From an uncultured Pelagibacteraceae bacterium (GTDB taxonomy: Bacteria; Pseudomonadota; Alphaproteobacteria; Pelagibacterales; Pelagibacteraceae): 43,087 nt of DNA. Positions 1 through 8,248 of the stretch are shown here, piece after piece. The translations under genes were made by a program, and so were the position numbers. A model generated the notes under the pieces. The model saw only the letters and a list, made by a program, of their open reading frames with translations, had not been told where the DNA came from and made no database searches. The stretch's first letter is position 1. Each line of letters starts with the position of its first letter. The stretch covers positions 1 through 43,087 of the forward strand of contig CACEBA010000002.1 in the NCBI GenBank assembly GCA_902557585.1, read 5' to 3'.

Positions 1-1251
1 TCCAGTTCTAGCATGAGCTTCCATTCCCTCATATCTAGAAATTCTTGCAGCAGCAGCTCCCACTAATTCTGTAGATTCTTTTGTCATTCTTTGAAAACTT
101 AAAGTCTTAATAAATTTTCCAACAAATAAACCACCCGTATATCTGCCCGCACCTTTGGTAGGTAAAATATGATTTGTACCTGAGCATTTGTCTCCGTAAG
201 CAACAGTAGTTTCCTCACCAACAAATAATGATCCGTAATTTGTTAGTCTTTCATGAAACCATTTTAAATTTTCTGTTTGAACTTCTAGGTGCTCTGGTGC
301 ATATTCATCGCTAATTTTCACCATTTCTTCATCAGTATCACATAAAATTACTTCACCATAATCTCTCCAAGCAGCTTCTGCACTTTGCCTTGGAACTTCA
401 GGAAGTTCTGAAATTAATTCTGGAACTCTTTTCATTACTTTTTCTGCTAGTTCTTTACTTGTTGTATACAACCAACATGGTGAATTATAACCATGCTCAG
501 CTTGACCAACTAAATCCACAGCAACAATTTCTGGATCTGCTTTTTGATCAGCAATAATTCCAATTTCTGTTGGTCCTGCAAACAAATCAATACCCACTTT
601 TCCAAATAAAATTCTTTTTGCCTCAGCAACAAATTGATTTCCTGGTCCAACAATAATATCAGCAGGTGGGTTATTGAATAATCCATTTGTCATTGCTGCA
701 ATAGCCGGCACTCCACCAAGGTTCAAAATTACATCTGCTCCACATAAATCAGCAGTATAAACAATAGTTGGATGAGCACCCACGTTTTCTTTTGGTGGGC
801 TGCATGCAACAATATTTTTTACTCCAGCAACTTTAGCTGTGGTAACACTCATCACAGCAGAGGCTATATGAGCATATCTTCCACCTGGAATGTAACAACC
901 GGCAGTATTTACAGGCACTAGTTTTTGTCCAGCAAACAAACCATCTGATAACTCAACTTCAAAATTCTGACCATAATTTTTTAATTGAGCTTCAGCAAAT
1001 TTTCGAACTCGATCGAATGAAAATTGAATATCATCTTTAGTTTTTTGATCCAATGATTTTTTAATTTCTTCAATTCTTTCTTTTGAAACAATTATTTCTC
1101 CATCATATTTGTCAAATTTTTTGGTTAGATCAATACATCCTTGTTCTTTGGTATTATCTAAATCTTTTAAAAGATCCTGAACAATACCAGTAGTTTTGGT
1201 GTCATCTGTTGAGGAGGTTTTTGGAGATTTCTTAAGATATTGAATTGCCAT
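1..1251 (-). CDS. hpsN: HisD-family dehydrogenase, probably sulfopropanediol 3-dehydrogenase (HpsN-like); 3' end cut by window
   Basis: The visible 417 residues belong to the histidinol dehydrogenase family, with GPGNQFVAEAKR, the segment VGIDLFAGPTE and the catalytic-type APEHLEV. The N-terminus MAIQYLKK, the segment GCYIPGGRYAHIASA and the C-terminal GEETTVAYGDKCSG...HILPTKGAGRYTGG resemble, from memory, the HpsN branch (NAD-dependent oxidation of 2,3-dihydroxypropane-1-sulfonate to sulfolactate) more than biosynthetic HisD. It would be cytoplasmic. The start at 1251 has an AGGGACAAGAA sequence just upstream. Roughly 15 C-terminal residues lie beyond the left edge. A Pta/Ptb-like gene sits 56 bases upstream on the same strand and sulfonate genes lie nearby, which supports a sulfonate role. 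The family is clear; the substrate is inferred, and a role in histidine synthesis cannot be excluded. Confidence 0.75.
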   Translation of the reverse strand, partial: MAIQYLKKSPKTSSTDDTKTTGIVQDLLKDLDNTKEQGCIDLTKKFDKYDGEIIVSKERIEEIKKSLDQKTKDDIQFSFDRVRKFAEAQLKNYGQNFEVELSDGLFAGQKLVPVNTAGCYIPGGRYAHIASAVMSVTTAKVAGVKNIVACSPPKENVGAHPTIVYTADLCGADVILNLGGVPAIAAMTNGLFNNPPADIIVGPGNQFVAEAKRILFGKVGIDLFAGPTEIGIIADQKADPEIVAVDLVGQAEHGYNSPCWLYTTSKELAEKVMKRVPELISELPEVPRQSAEAAWRDYGEVILCDTDEEMVKISDEYAPEHLEVQTENLKWFHERLTNYGSLFVGEETTVAYGDKCSGTNHILPTKGAGRYTGGLFVGKFIKTLSFQRMTKESTELVGAAAARISRYEGMEAHARTG

Positions 1252-1307
1252 TTCTTGTCCCTTTTTTTAAATTGCTTTTAATTTATAAGATCCTTTAATT
1301 CAATCAA

Positions 1308-2219
1308 TTAATCTAATGCAACAATAGCAGCAGCAATTGAAGCTAATCTTGCTGGAGCTTCGTCCGATCTACTTGTGATCACAACTGGAACTTTACCTCC
1401 AATTACAACACCAGCTGCACATGCACCCATAAAGTAAATCATCATTTTTACTAAAGCATTTCCAGCTTCAACATTAGGAACTAATAATACATCTGCTTCA
1501 CCTGCTACCGCATTTTTTATTCCCTTAATACCTGCAGATTTTTTTGAAATACTATTATCAAAAGCTAATGGTCCAAATACATCAGCATTTAAATTTTCTT
1601 TTTCTGCCAATTTTGTGAGTTCTGCCGCCTCTAATGAAGAAGGTACACTCTCAATTACTTCTTCTGTTGCTGATAATATAGATACTTTAGGTCGAGAAAT
1701 GCCAATTCTGTGTGAGAAGTCTACGACGTTCTTAAGAATGTGCATTTTTGTTTTGATATTAGGCAATACATTTAAGGCACCATCAGTAATAATTAATGGC
1801 GCATCTTCTTTCTCAATAGTCATATGCCATATATGACTTAATCGACTTTTACCCATTAAGTTATATTCACGCTTTAGCACTTCTTTCATTAAAATGTCAG
1901 TATGAATATGACCTTTAACAATAATCTTTACTTTATCTTCACTTGCTAGTTTAGCTGCTATAGAGGCTGTATTGTTTTCTACAGCTTCATCAATAATTTC
2001 ATATTGAGAAATATCCCATTTTAAATCTTCAGCACATTTTTGAATTTCTTTTTTGTCTCCAATAAAAATTGGCTCGATTAAATTTTCTTTAACTGCATCT
2101 TGAACAGATAGCATTGGCAAGGGCATTCCTGCATTTACAACTGCTGCTTTAACACCTTTTTTCTTATGTGCAACATCAAGCAGATTATTGGGACATATGA
2201 TTTCTTTATTTGAGAGCAT
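1308..2219 (-). CDS. phosphate acetyl/butyryltransferase family protein
   Basis: This 303-residue protein has the fold and length of phosphotransbutyrylase-type acyltransferases: an N-terminal AAVVNAGMPLPMLSVQDAV, a central IVKGHIHTDILMKEVL, GALNVLPNIKTKMHILKNVV, and a C-terminal ADVLLVPNVEAGN followed by GACAAGVVIGGKVPVVITSRSD. The family interconverts acyl-phosphate and acyl-CoA in the cytoplasm. In C2-sulfonate catabolism, sulfoacetaldehyde acetyltransferase (Xsc) gives acetyl phosphate, which needs such an enzyme to become acetyl-CoA. Next to an HpsN-like gene that role is plausible, but no xsc is visible here. The ATG at 2219 gives a full-length protein. The acyl specificity cannot be read from the sequence. 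Confidence 0.8.
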   Translation of the reverse strand: MLSNKEIICPNNLLDVAHKKKGVKAAVVNAGMPLPMLSVQDAVKENLIEPIFIGDKKEIQKCAEDLKWDISQYEIIDEAVENNTASIAAKLASEDKVKIIVKGHIHTDILMKEVLKREYNLMGKSRLSHIWHMTIEKEDAPLIITDGALNVLPNIKTKMHILKNVVDFSHRIGISRPKVSILSATEEVIESVPSSLEAAELTKLAEKENLNADVFGPLAFDNSISKKSAGIKGIKNAVAGEADVLLVPNVEAGNALVKMMIYFMGACAAGVVIGGKVPVVITSRSDEAPARLASIAAAIVALD

Positions 2220-2305
2220 TTGCTACAAATATGTGAAAATAATGTTCATGTACATAGAAAAATATTTTAATATCTTTAAGTTATAATCCTGTATGGTTAC
2301 TAGGA

Positions 2306-3151
2306 ATGGAAATAGTTACTAAAATCGCACCGATAGTTTTAGCTCTAATCATGTTAGGATTGGGTCTTGGTCTTTCAATTAAAGATTTCACAAGAATATT
2401 AAAAGCACCGAGAGATTTTATCGTAGGTTTTTTATCTCAATTAATTTTGTTACCAATTGTTGCTTTAATCATTGCACTAAGTCTTGATATTCCTTCAGCT
2501 ATCGCGGTAGGTTTAATGATAATTGCAGCTGCACCTGGTGGTGTTACTTCAAATGTTTTAACTAAATTTGCTAATGGAGATGTAGCTTTATCCATTTCTT
2601 TAACAGCGGTAACTAGTTTAATTTGTATTATTACAATTCCAATAATTGTAATCAGTTCTGCAGATATCTTAGGGGTTACCATTGCAAAAGAAATTTCAGT
2701 AATTGGCATTGCTTTGAAAATGGCATTAGTGGTTACAGTCCCTGTAATTATTGGAATGATTATAAGAGGTTTTGCTGAAAATTTTATTTTATCTAAAATC
2801 AATTTAATTAATAAACTAACAGGGTGGTTATTTGTAATCGTATTTATTGCAATATGGATTGAAGAAAAAGATAATATTTTTACTTATCTTGCTCAGGCAG
2901 GTTTAGCTGTTTTAATTTTAAATGTTGTGATGATGGTATTAGCATATTTTATTTCTAAAAAGTTTGTATCAGGAGTAGCACAACAAAAATGTATTGCATT
3001 AGAGTGTGGTTTGCAGAACGGAACTTTAGCAGTATTTGTTGCAACACTAATTTTTGATGATGTAGCTTATATAGTGCCAACAGGCGCATATGCTTTATTA
3101 ATGTATATAACTGGATTTATTTTTATTTATATCTTAAGAAAAAATAATTAA
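2306..3151 (+). CDS. BASS (bile acid:sodium symporter) family transporter
   Basis: The 281-residue, strongly hydrophobic protein has about nine to ten predicted membrane spans. It carries the family hallmarks AAAPGGVTSNVLTKFANGDVALSI (near residues 74-97) and ALECGLQNGTLAVFVA (near 232-247), the two crossover regions that bind sodium and substrate in this family. It should be an inner-membrane, sodium-coupled importer of an organic anion. Its start lies 86 bases from the divergent acyltransferase gene, so the two may share a control region. Its stop overlaps the convergent regulator gene by four bases. Substrates of this bacterial branch vary widely; a sulfonate or carboxylate is a guess from context. 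Confidence 0.85.
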   Translation: MEIVTKIAPIVLALIMLGLGLGLSIKDFTRILKAPRDFIVGFLSQLILLPIVALIIALSLDIPSAIAVGLMIIAAAPGGVTSNVLTKFANGDVALSISLTAVTSLICIITIPIIVISSADILGVTIAKEISVIGIALKMALVVTVPVIIGMIIRGFAENFILSKINLINKLTGWLFVIVFIAIWIEEKDNIFTYLAQAGLAVLILNVVMMVLAYFISKKFVSGVAQQKCIALECGLQNGTLAVFVATLIFDDVAYIVPTGAYALLMYITGFIFIYILRKNN

Positions 3152-4146
3152 TCTCTCAAGTATCCAGGAATGAAATCATCATCTTTATCTTTACTAGAGT
3201 CAATAATTTTAATTTGGTTAAATACTTTATAAATAAAATTACTTAGGCTTTTAATATTTGCATTTTGTAATTCAGAACTTCGTTTTAAATTTGAACCTTG
3301 AATATTGATAAAAAGAAGTTTTTTTTCATTAATAGTTATGTAGTTATTATTAATTAAAAAATTTAATTTTCTAACAACAGTTGGTCTTGGAATTCCTGTT
3401 ATATCAGATAAAGACATTGCATTAATACCTCTTTCATCAGAACCCATAACTTTTTTTTGATATGTTTTTAAGTTTAAGTCCTTTACCTTGAAGCTCTTAT
3501 TGTGAGATGCATTAAGCATTACTAAAATTCCAATACACATTGTTTCCAGATCCTTTACTTCTTTTCTCCACCTGTTGGTATAAATAAATATAAATTTATA
3601 AAACTGATACCAGCAAAAAGAAAAATTTTGTTTCATAGAGGATGAAATCTCATCAACAGTAAAAATTTTTTTTTCATTTTTTAATAATTTATTAAATTCG
3701 AATAACAAAGAACTCATATCTTTTAGTGTGTCTATAGCTTGCGTTGCAACAAGAGCATTCCTGTTAACAAACATTTTTTTTCCAAATTTTTTAATTATAT
3801 CTTCTTTTTCTAATTCTAAGATTTTCCTTCTTACACTTTCTTTAGGTATTTCTAAGTCTTTTGAAATATCGCTTAAATTTATTTTCTCAATTTCTATTGA
3901 TCTATCTCTGTAAAATGTATCATAATCAACAATCAACCCGTTTCTTCTAAAAACGATCAAATCTTTATTAATGAGATAAATGACAATTATATATTTATCT
4001 ATATCTTTATGAACACTATATGCTCGTATTAACCAATTGCTGATCAAGAAATAATAGGCTGGAGCTAATTTGCTAAAATTATTAGTAATAACATTGAAAA
4101 TTTCTTTCTGGTCAATTTGAGCTGAAACGCTAGGTATTAATGTCAT
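3148..4146 (-). CDS. putative transcriptional regulator with two winged-helix segments
   Basis: I do not recognise a named family for this 332-residue protein. Two segments look like winged helix-turn-helix units: residues about 89-128 (INLSDISKDLEIPKESVRRKI, ending in a basic wing) and about 241-281 (AMSLSDITGIPRPTVVRKLNFL, ending in a similar wing). Both have the pattern SLSDI...IP+.(T/S)V.RK, as if one half were a duplicate of the other. The N-terminal 80 residues and the 130-220 linker look alpha-helical. A good ribosome site (TTAGGAGATAAC) precedes the ATG at 4146. It is divergent from the small membrane protein gene at 4249 and convergent with the BASS transporter. DNA binding is inferred from motif reading only. 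Confidence 0.6.
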   Translation of the reverse strand: MTLIPSVSAQIDQKEIFNVITNNFSKLAPAYYFLISNWLIRAYSVHKDIDKYIIVIYLINKDLIVFRRNGLIVDYDTFYRDRSIEIEKINLSDISKDLEIPKESVRRKILELEKEDIIKKFGKKMFVNRNALVATQAIDTLKDMSSLLFEFNKLLKNEKKIFTVDEISSSMKQNFSFCWYQFYKFIFIYTNRWRKEVKDLETMCIGILVMLNASHNKSFKVKDLNLKTYQKKVMGSDERGINAMSLSDITGIPRPTVVRKLNFLINNNYITINEKKLLFINIQGSNLKRSSELQNANIKSLSNFIYKVFNQIKIIDSSKDKDDDFIPGYLRD

Positions 4147-4248
4147 TGTTATCTCCTAACCCATTTTGAACTATTAAATAATTAATAGCAACCCAAATTG
4201 GACTCTTGACTTATATCAAATTTAATCACCACATGGTTTAATAAGATA

Positions 4249-4446
4249 ATGAATAATGAAGGCTTAAATAGAACATACCACGTTGTTGAAGACCCCACTC
4301 AAGAAAATGAGACTCCTCTTAGAGTGAACGTGGATGTTCTTAAGCAAAGACTAATTGAACAAAAGAGAAAAGACAGAGTTAAGAGGACAATTATTTTATC
4401 TACAGTGGTGGTATCTATAGGTGCTTTGACAGTGTTAACTTATTAA
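4249..4446 (+). CDS. small C-terminally anchored membrane protein (65 aa), unknown function
   Basis: The product is a short protein with a polar N-terminal half, a basic stretch (EQKRKDRVKR, residues 37-46) and one hydrophobic span at about 47-64 reaching the C-terminus. By the positive-inside rule the N-terminus is cytoplasmic. It aligns without gaps from residue 28 onward with the protein at 14406-14606: both have V-x-(V/I)-L-x-x-R at 28-34, then a basic linker and a terminal membrane span. That resemblance, in two separate loci, argues that both are real genes. Its last 12 bases overlap the convergent LDH2 gene. No function can be assigned. Confidence 0.6.
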   Translation: MNNEGLNRTYHVVEDPTQENETPLRVNVDVLKQRLIEQKRKDRVKRTIILSTVVVSIGALTVLTY

Positions 4447-5439
4447 AGTTTTCAAGTCATTTTTAATTATATCTGGAATAAAAATTTCTTTTTTAAAATT
4501 CTTTTTGTATCTGTAATACTTATTTTGTCCTGGATACATTATTTCTTTTACTCCTTTAATTTTTGGAAGTTTTTTAATTGTTCGAATATTGTCTTTTATT
4601 CTTTGATTATAATTTTTTTGAAATAAATTAGCTTTAAAGGTGATAAATAAATGCCCAATGTTTTGTGGACCAGAAAAATCATCAAATGGATCTTTAACTC
4701 TCCCAGCATGATTTCCACCTGTTATTACTCCACTTAAAATATCTACCATCCAAGCAAGACCAGATCCTCTAAATCCTGCAATTGGTAACTGAACACCCTC
4801 TAGCGCTTTTTTTGCATCATTGGTTGGTTTGCCAAACTTATCTAAAGCAACACCTTTAGGAATTTTTTGATTTTTTCTCGCAGCCACTCTTATTTTACCT
4901 CTATTAATCATAGAGATTGAGGTATCCAATATAAAAGGAATTTTGGAACAAGTTGGTGTTCCAAAACATATTGGGTTTGTTCCAAATAAACTTTTTAATG
5001 CACCATATGGTGCAACAGCTGGTGGAGCATTAGTATAGATCATAGTAACTAAATTTTTTTTAACCGCTTGTTCTGCGTAATAACCAGATAAACCATAGTG
5101 ACCACTACCTTTAACTGCTACCATTCCTATACCAGTTTTTTGTGCATGTTTAATTGCAATTTTAATTCCAAGATCAGCAGCAACAAAACCTATACTATTA
5201 TTTGCATCTATATGGGAGACAGATTGAGAAATTTTTTTTATTTTTATTTTTGGTTTGGCATTAATCATTTTCTTTGAAATTCGGTCACAGTACATCTTAA
5301 GTCTTGATATACCATGTCCATATGCACCAACTAATTCTGCATTAATTAATGCATTAGAAGAAATTAAAGCATGATCTTTACTAAGACCAAATTTTTGGAA
5401 TATTTTAATGACTTGTTTTTTTAGAATTTGTGTCTTCAC
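4435..5439 (-). CDS. LDH2/MDH2-family NAD(P)-dependent oxidoreductase (malate/lactate/sulfolactate dehydrogenase type)
   Basis: This 334-residue protein belongs to the non-Rossmann malate/L-lactate dehydrogenase family. It shows the N-terminal ALINAELVGAYGHGISRL with the conserved His, the central VKGSGHYGLSGYYAEQA, and FGTNPICFGTPT. Family members oxidise 2-hydroxy acids; one, ComC, is an (R)-sulfolactate dehydrogenase. It starts with GTG immediately after the tauC stop codon (TAA-GTG), so it is the last gene of the tauABC operon. With an HpsN-like gene about 3 kb away, sulfolactate to sulfopyruvate is an attractive reaction, but malate, ureidoglycolate or other hydroxy acids are not excluded. 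Confidence 0.8.
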   Translation of the reverse strand: MKTQILKKQVIKIFQKFGLSKDHALISSNALINAELVGAYGHGISRLKMYCDRISKKMINAKPKIKIKKISQSVSHIDANNSIGFVAADLGIKIAIKHAQKTGIGMVAVKGSGHYGLSGYYAEQAVKKNLVTMIYTNAPPAVAPYGALKSLFGTNPICFGTPTCSKIPFILDTSISMINRGKIRVAARKNQKIPKGVALDKFGKPTNDAKKALEGVQLPIAGFRGSGLAWMVDILSGVITGGNHAGRVKDPFDDFSGPQNIGHLFITFKANLFQKNYNQRIKDNIRTIKKLPKIKGVKEIMYPGQNKYYRYKKNFKKEIFIPDIIKNDLKTLIS

Positions 5440-7365
5440 TTACCCTTTACCACGCCAAGGAATAGTTTTTTCAATAATTTTTCTTAAAGTAATATCAAAT
5501 AAAAGGCCTAGTAGACCCATAATAAATATAGTTATCCAAATAACTTCATATTGAAAGTATTTTTTAGCAACGTTTTCGACGAAACCAATACCAGTTGTAC
5601 CTGCTAAAAATTCTGCAGCAACAAGTGTTCCCCAACACATACCAACAGCCACTCTAATGCCAGTAAGAATTTCAGGAAGTGAATTTGGAAAAATCACATG
5701 TCTTAATATCTGTTTTTTTGTGGCCCCCAAAGAGTGTGCAGCATGTATTTTTGAAAGCTGTGTTCCTGATGCACCAGCTCTTGCAGAAATAATCATAATT
5801 GAAAGAGAGACCATGAATAATAAAAATATTTTACCCGTATTATCTATTCCAAGAACTGAAATAATCAATGGCGCCCAAGCTAATGGAGGAACAGGTCTGT
5901 ATAATTCGATTAAAGGATCAAAGAAGCCTTTAGCAAATCGATTTAGACCCATAAATAATCCTAATGGCACTCCAATAAGAATTCCAAAAACTAAACCTAA
6001 AAATACCCTTAAGAATGAGTCCCATATGTGTCCGTATGGAACAGGCACTTTAAATAATTTAAAGTCACCAGTAACAACTTTTAAAACTTTACTTTTAAAG
6101 TTTTCTTTTACAATTCCATCTTTTGTATGCACTGGATATTCACCAGGCAACATATCTGCTATCCAATCAGGTAAAATAAATCCAATCATTTTACTTACAT
6201 CAACCATCTCAATCCATAAAAGAGGAATATTTTTGTATCCAACACTTGGTTTAGACATCAACATAAACTTATTAAATGTATCTGATGGTTTAGGTAACCA
6301 TCTACCTGAACCTTGCTCAGAACATGTTGGTCCACTTGCTACAATTGTTCCTGCTGGAAATAGGAGAATATCAATTAATCTTAATCCAGCTTGCTCTTTA
6401 TTTTGTAATTCATCAAACTCTATTATTGCTGTTTGCATTTCATTTAATGCATTGGGAGGAAAGATGCTTGCAAACTCTATTCTTCTTGCAATTTTAACAA
6501 TATTTTTTGCATAGTCAGATGCTATTTCCTCACTATCATCTAATCCTTTTCTGTAAGCTTTAATATCATCTTTAAGTTGTTTTATTGAGCTTTTGAACTG
6601 TGGGTTATGGTTTTTTAATTTAAAAAATTTGTCGTCAATTTTTTTTAGTTCAGCTGCTGCTGCATTAAATTTTAAACCTTTATTAGTTTGAGGTGCAGTT
6701 GGTATCTCAATAGTATTTTCGATTGTACCTGTTCCAGAGTCTATTGTTGTAATTCCCCAGCCACCTTGTTCATCAATAAGTTTTTGTCTCTCAGTTTTTT
6801 GAGAGTCTGTCTCAAATGGATAACCTTTCTTTTGGAAATTAGAACTTAGAATTTTTATTTCTTCCGTCATTTCCTGAATTTTAATTTTGGTATCCATTTC
6901 CATTAGCTCTTCACTTGTTAAAAATGGAATTAATTTAGAAGTTCTATCAATGTAACTTACTAGGATTGTCTTTTGCTGATCATTTAGATCTGGAGATCCA
7001 TTTATTTCATTAGCAATTTTTATAAGATTTTTATTTTCAATTTTAATAATGGACGTGCTTTTGAATTCTCTTTCCTCAATAGGGAACTGATATTTTAGAC
7101 CTAATAAAGACTCATTAATTTTAGCAACCTGACATAATTCATTCGCTGATTTTGGATAAAAACCTTTTGCAATATCCCATGAATAATAAAGCCACAGCAT
7201 CAGGATAGCACTAGTGCCAACAATTACCCAGTGAGTTCCACCTTTGGCTCTTTCTGGATTTCCAAAAACAGCATCTACTTTTTCAGTTCTAATTAATCTT
7301 CTTCCATAAAGAATACAGCCAATAACAGATACGATAATTAGTATTGTTATAAATTGCGTTAACAT
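5440..7365 (-). CDS. tauC: taurine/sulfonate ABC transporter permease with a very long first extracytoplasmic region
   Basis: The C-terminal third (about 445-641) is a standard TauC/SsuC-type permease: several membrane spans, PLIELYRPVPPLAWAPL, and the ATPase-coupling EAA loop HAAHSLGATKKQILRHVIFP at 541-560. Typical TauC is about 250-280 residues; this one is 641. The extra part has a membrane span at 1-20, a second at about 46-64, then roughly 290 mostly helical, charged residues before WLPKPSDTF (356-364), a motif that normally lies close to the first span. A further loop of about 80 residues follows before the core. The extra domain is probably periplasmic. The start overlaps the tauB stop (TAATG). 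Sulfonate specificity rests on the tauA, tauB and tpa context. Confidence 0.85.
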   Translation of the reverse strand: MLTQFITILIIVSVIGCILYGRRLIRTEKVDAVFGNPERAKGGTHWVIVGTSAILMLWLYYSWDIAKGFYPKSANELCQVAKINESLLGLKYQFPIEEREFKSTSIIKIENKNLIKIANEINGSPDLNDQQKTILVSYIDRTSKLIPFLTSEELMEMDTKIKIQEMTEEIKILSSNFQKKGYPFETDSQKTERQKLIDEQGGWGITTIDSGTGTIENTIEIPTAPQTNKGLKFNAAAAELKKIDDKFFKLKNHNPQFKSSIKQLKDDIKAYRKGLDDSEEIASDYAKNIVKIARRIEFASIFPPNALNEMQTAIIEFDELQNKEQAGLRLIDILLFPAGTIVASGPTCSEQGSGRWLPKPSDTFNKFMLMSKPSVGYKNIPLLWIEMVDVSKMIGFILPDWIADMLPGEYPVHTKDGIVKENFKSKVLKVVTGDFKLFKVPVPYGHIWDSFLRVFLGLVFGILIGVPLGLFMGLNRFAKGFFDPLIELYRPVPPLAWAPLIISVLGIDNTGKIFLLFMVSLSIMIISARAGASGTQLSKIHAAHSLGATKKQILRHVIFPNSLPEILTGIRVAVGMCWGTLVAAEFLAGTTGIGFVENVAKKYFQYEVIWITIFIMGLLGLLFDITLRKIIEKTIPWRGKG

Positions 7366-8162
7366 TAATTTTCTTTCCCCATTATTTCTTCTTCCATATT
7401 CCAGATCATGGATAAAATTTCTTCTCTAGTTGATGAAAATTCTTTATTTTTTTTAATTTCTCTTAAATCTTGAGTAAGCCCCATTTCAGCAAATGGGAGA
7501 TTGTACTCTTTATGTATTCTTCCAGGTCTTGGTGCCATTACATATAATCTTTCACCAAGCAAAAGAGCTTCTTCAACAGAGTGAGTAATTAAAATAATTG
7601 TTTTTCCAGTTTCTTTCCAAATTTTTAAAACTAATGACTGCATCTTTTCTCTTGTTAATGCATCCAATGCACCTAATGGTTCATCCATTAAAATTAAATC
7701 GGGATCATTAATTAGACATCTTGCAAGAGCAACTCTTTGCTGCATACCACCCGATAGCTGATAAGTAGGTGTATTTCCAAAACCTTTTAAACCAACAATC
7801 TCTAGCCATTCTTCAACTCTTTTTTCTGTAACTCCAGGATCTTCTTTTTTCATTCTAAGTCCAAAATTTACGTTCTCAGCAACTGTTAACCATTCAAACA
7901 AAGCACCTTGTTGAAATACCATTCCTCTTTCAACTCCAGGGCCATCTATCTCTTTATTATTAAGAGTAATTATTCCAGAAGTAGGTCTTAAAAAACCAGC
8001 AGTAATATTTAATAAAGTTGTTTTTCCACAACCAGAAGGTCCAAGAACTGTAAGTAGTTCACCCTTTTTAAGTGTAAAGCTTACATCTTTTAATGCGTGA
8101 ACAGTTTCTCCTTTGGGAGTTTTAAAAATCATATTTAGATTTTCAGAAATAAGATCACTCAT
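7365..8162 (-). CDS. tauB: taurine/sulfonate ABC transporter ATP-binding protein
   Basis: This 265-residue ABC ATPase has every core motif: Walker A GPSGCGKTT (41-49), Q-loop FQQGALFEW (83-91), signature LSGGMQQR (136-143), Walker B LILMDEP (156-162) and the switch His in ITHS (194). The TauB/SsuB type is suggested by LTVAENVNFGLRM and MAPRPGRI. It energises the TauC permease on the cytoplasmic face. It lies between tauA and tauC; the 86-base gap to tauA contains a terminator-like hairpin at 8195-8227, so expression may be lower than that of tauA. It overlaps tauC by one base. Confidence 0.9.
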   Translation of the reverse strand: MSDLISENLNMIFKTPKGETVHALKDVSFTLKKGELLTVLGPSGCGKTTLLNITAGFLRPTSGIITLNNKEIDGPGVERGMVFQQGALFEWLTVAENVNFGLRMKKEDPGVTEKRVEEWLEIVGLKGFGNTPTYQLSGGMQQRVALARCLINDPDLILMDEPLGALDALTREKMQSLVLKIWKETGKTIILITHSVEEALLLGERLYVMAPRPGRIHKEYNLPFAEMGLTQDLREIKKNKEFSSTREEILSMIWNMEEEIMGKEN

Positions 8163-8194
8163 TGACTACCTTATATTAGAAATTTTATAAAAAA

Positions 8195-8227
8195 AATAGG
8201 CACCAATCATTATAATTGGTACCTATT
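8195..8227 (-). terminator. intrinsic terminator or attenuator between tauA and tauB
   Basis: Read on the minus strand, a 13-bp stem (AATAGGTACCAAT paired with ATTGGTGCCTATT, one U-G wobble) with a 7-base loop is followed at once by a run of eight T (through 8190). On the plus strand the wobble becomes a C/A mismatch and no T-run follows, so the element is oriented for the tauA transcript. It should end many transcripts after tauA while letting some reach tauBC. Confidence 0.8.
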
Positions 8228-8248
8228 TAAATTTTAAACCTTTAAAAA

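Noticed and set aside
2437..2802. Antisense open frame of 121 codons inside the BASS transporter gene
   Set aside because: The hydrophobic translation is the mirror of membrane-span codons; the BASS signatures on the plus strand explain the sequence.
4205..4234. Heat-shock-like promoter (CTTGAC then CACCACAT) upstream of the small membrane protein
   Set aside because: The spacing and -10 box only loosely resemble the sigma-32 pattern, and such matches are easy to find in this composition.
5657..6514. Open frame of 285 codons on the plus strand opposite tauC
   Set aside because: It lies wholly inside the tauC coding region in antisense, its translation has no recognisable domain, and tauC motifs on the other strand are clear. 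It is a by-product of codon use.
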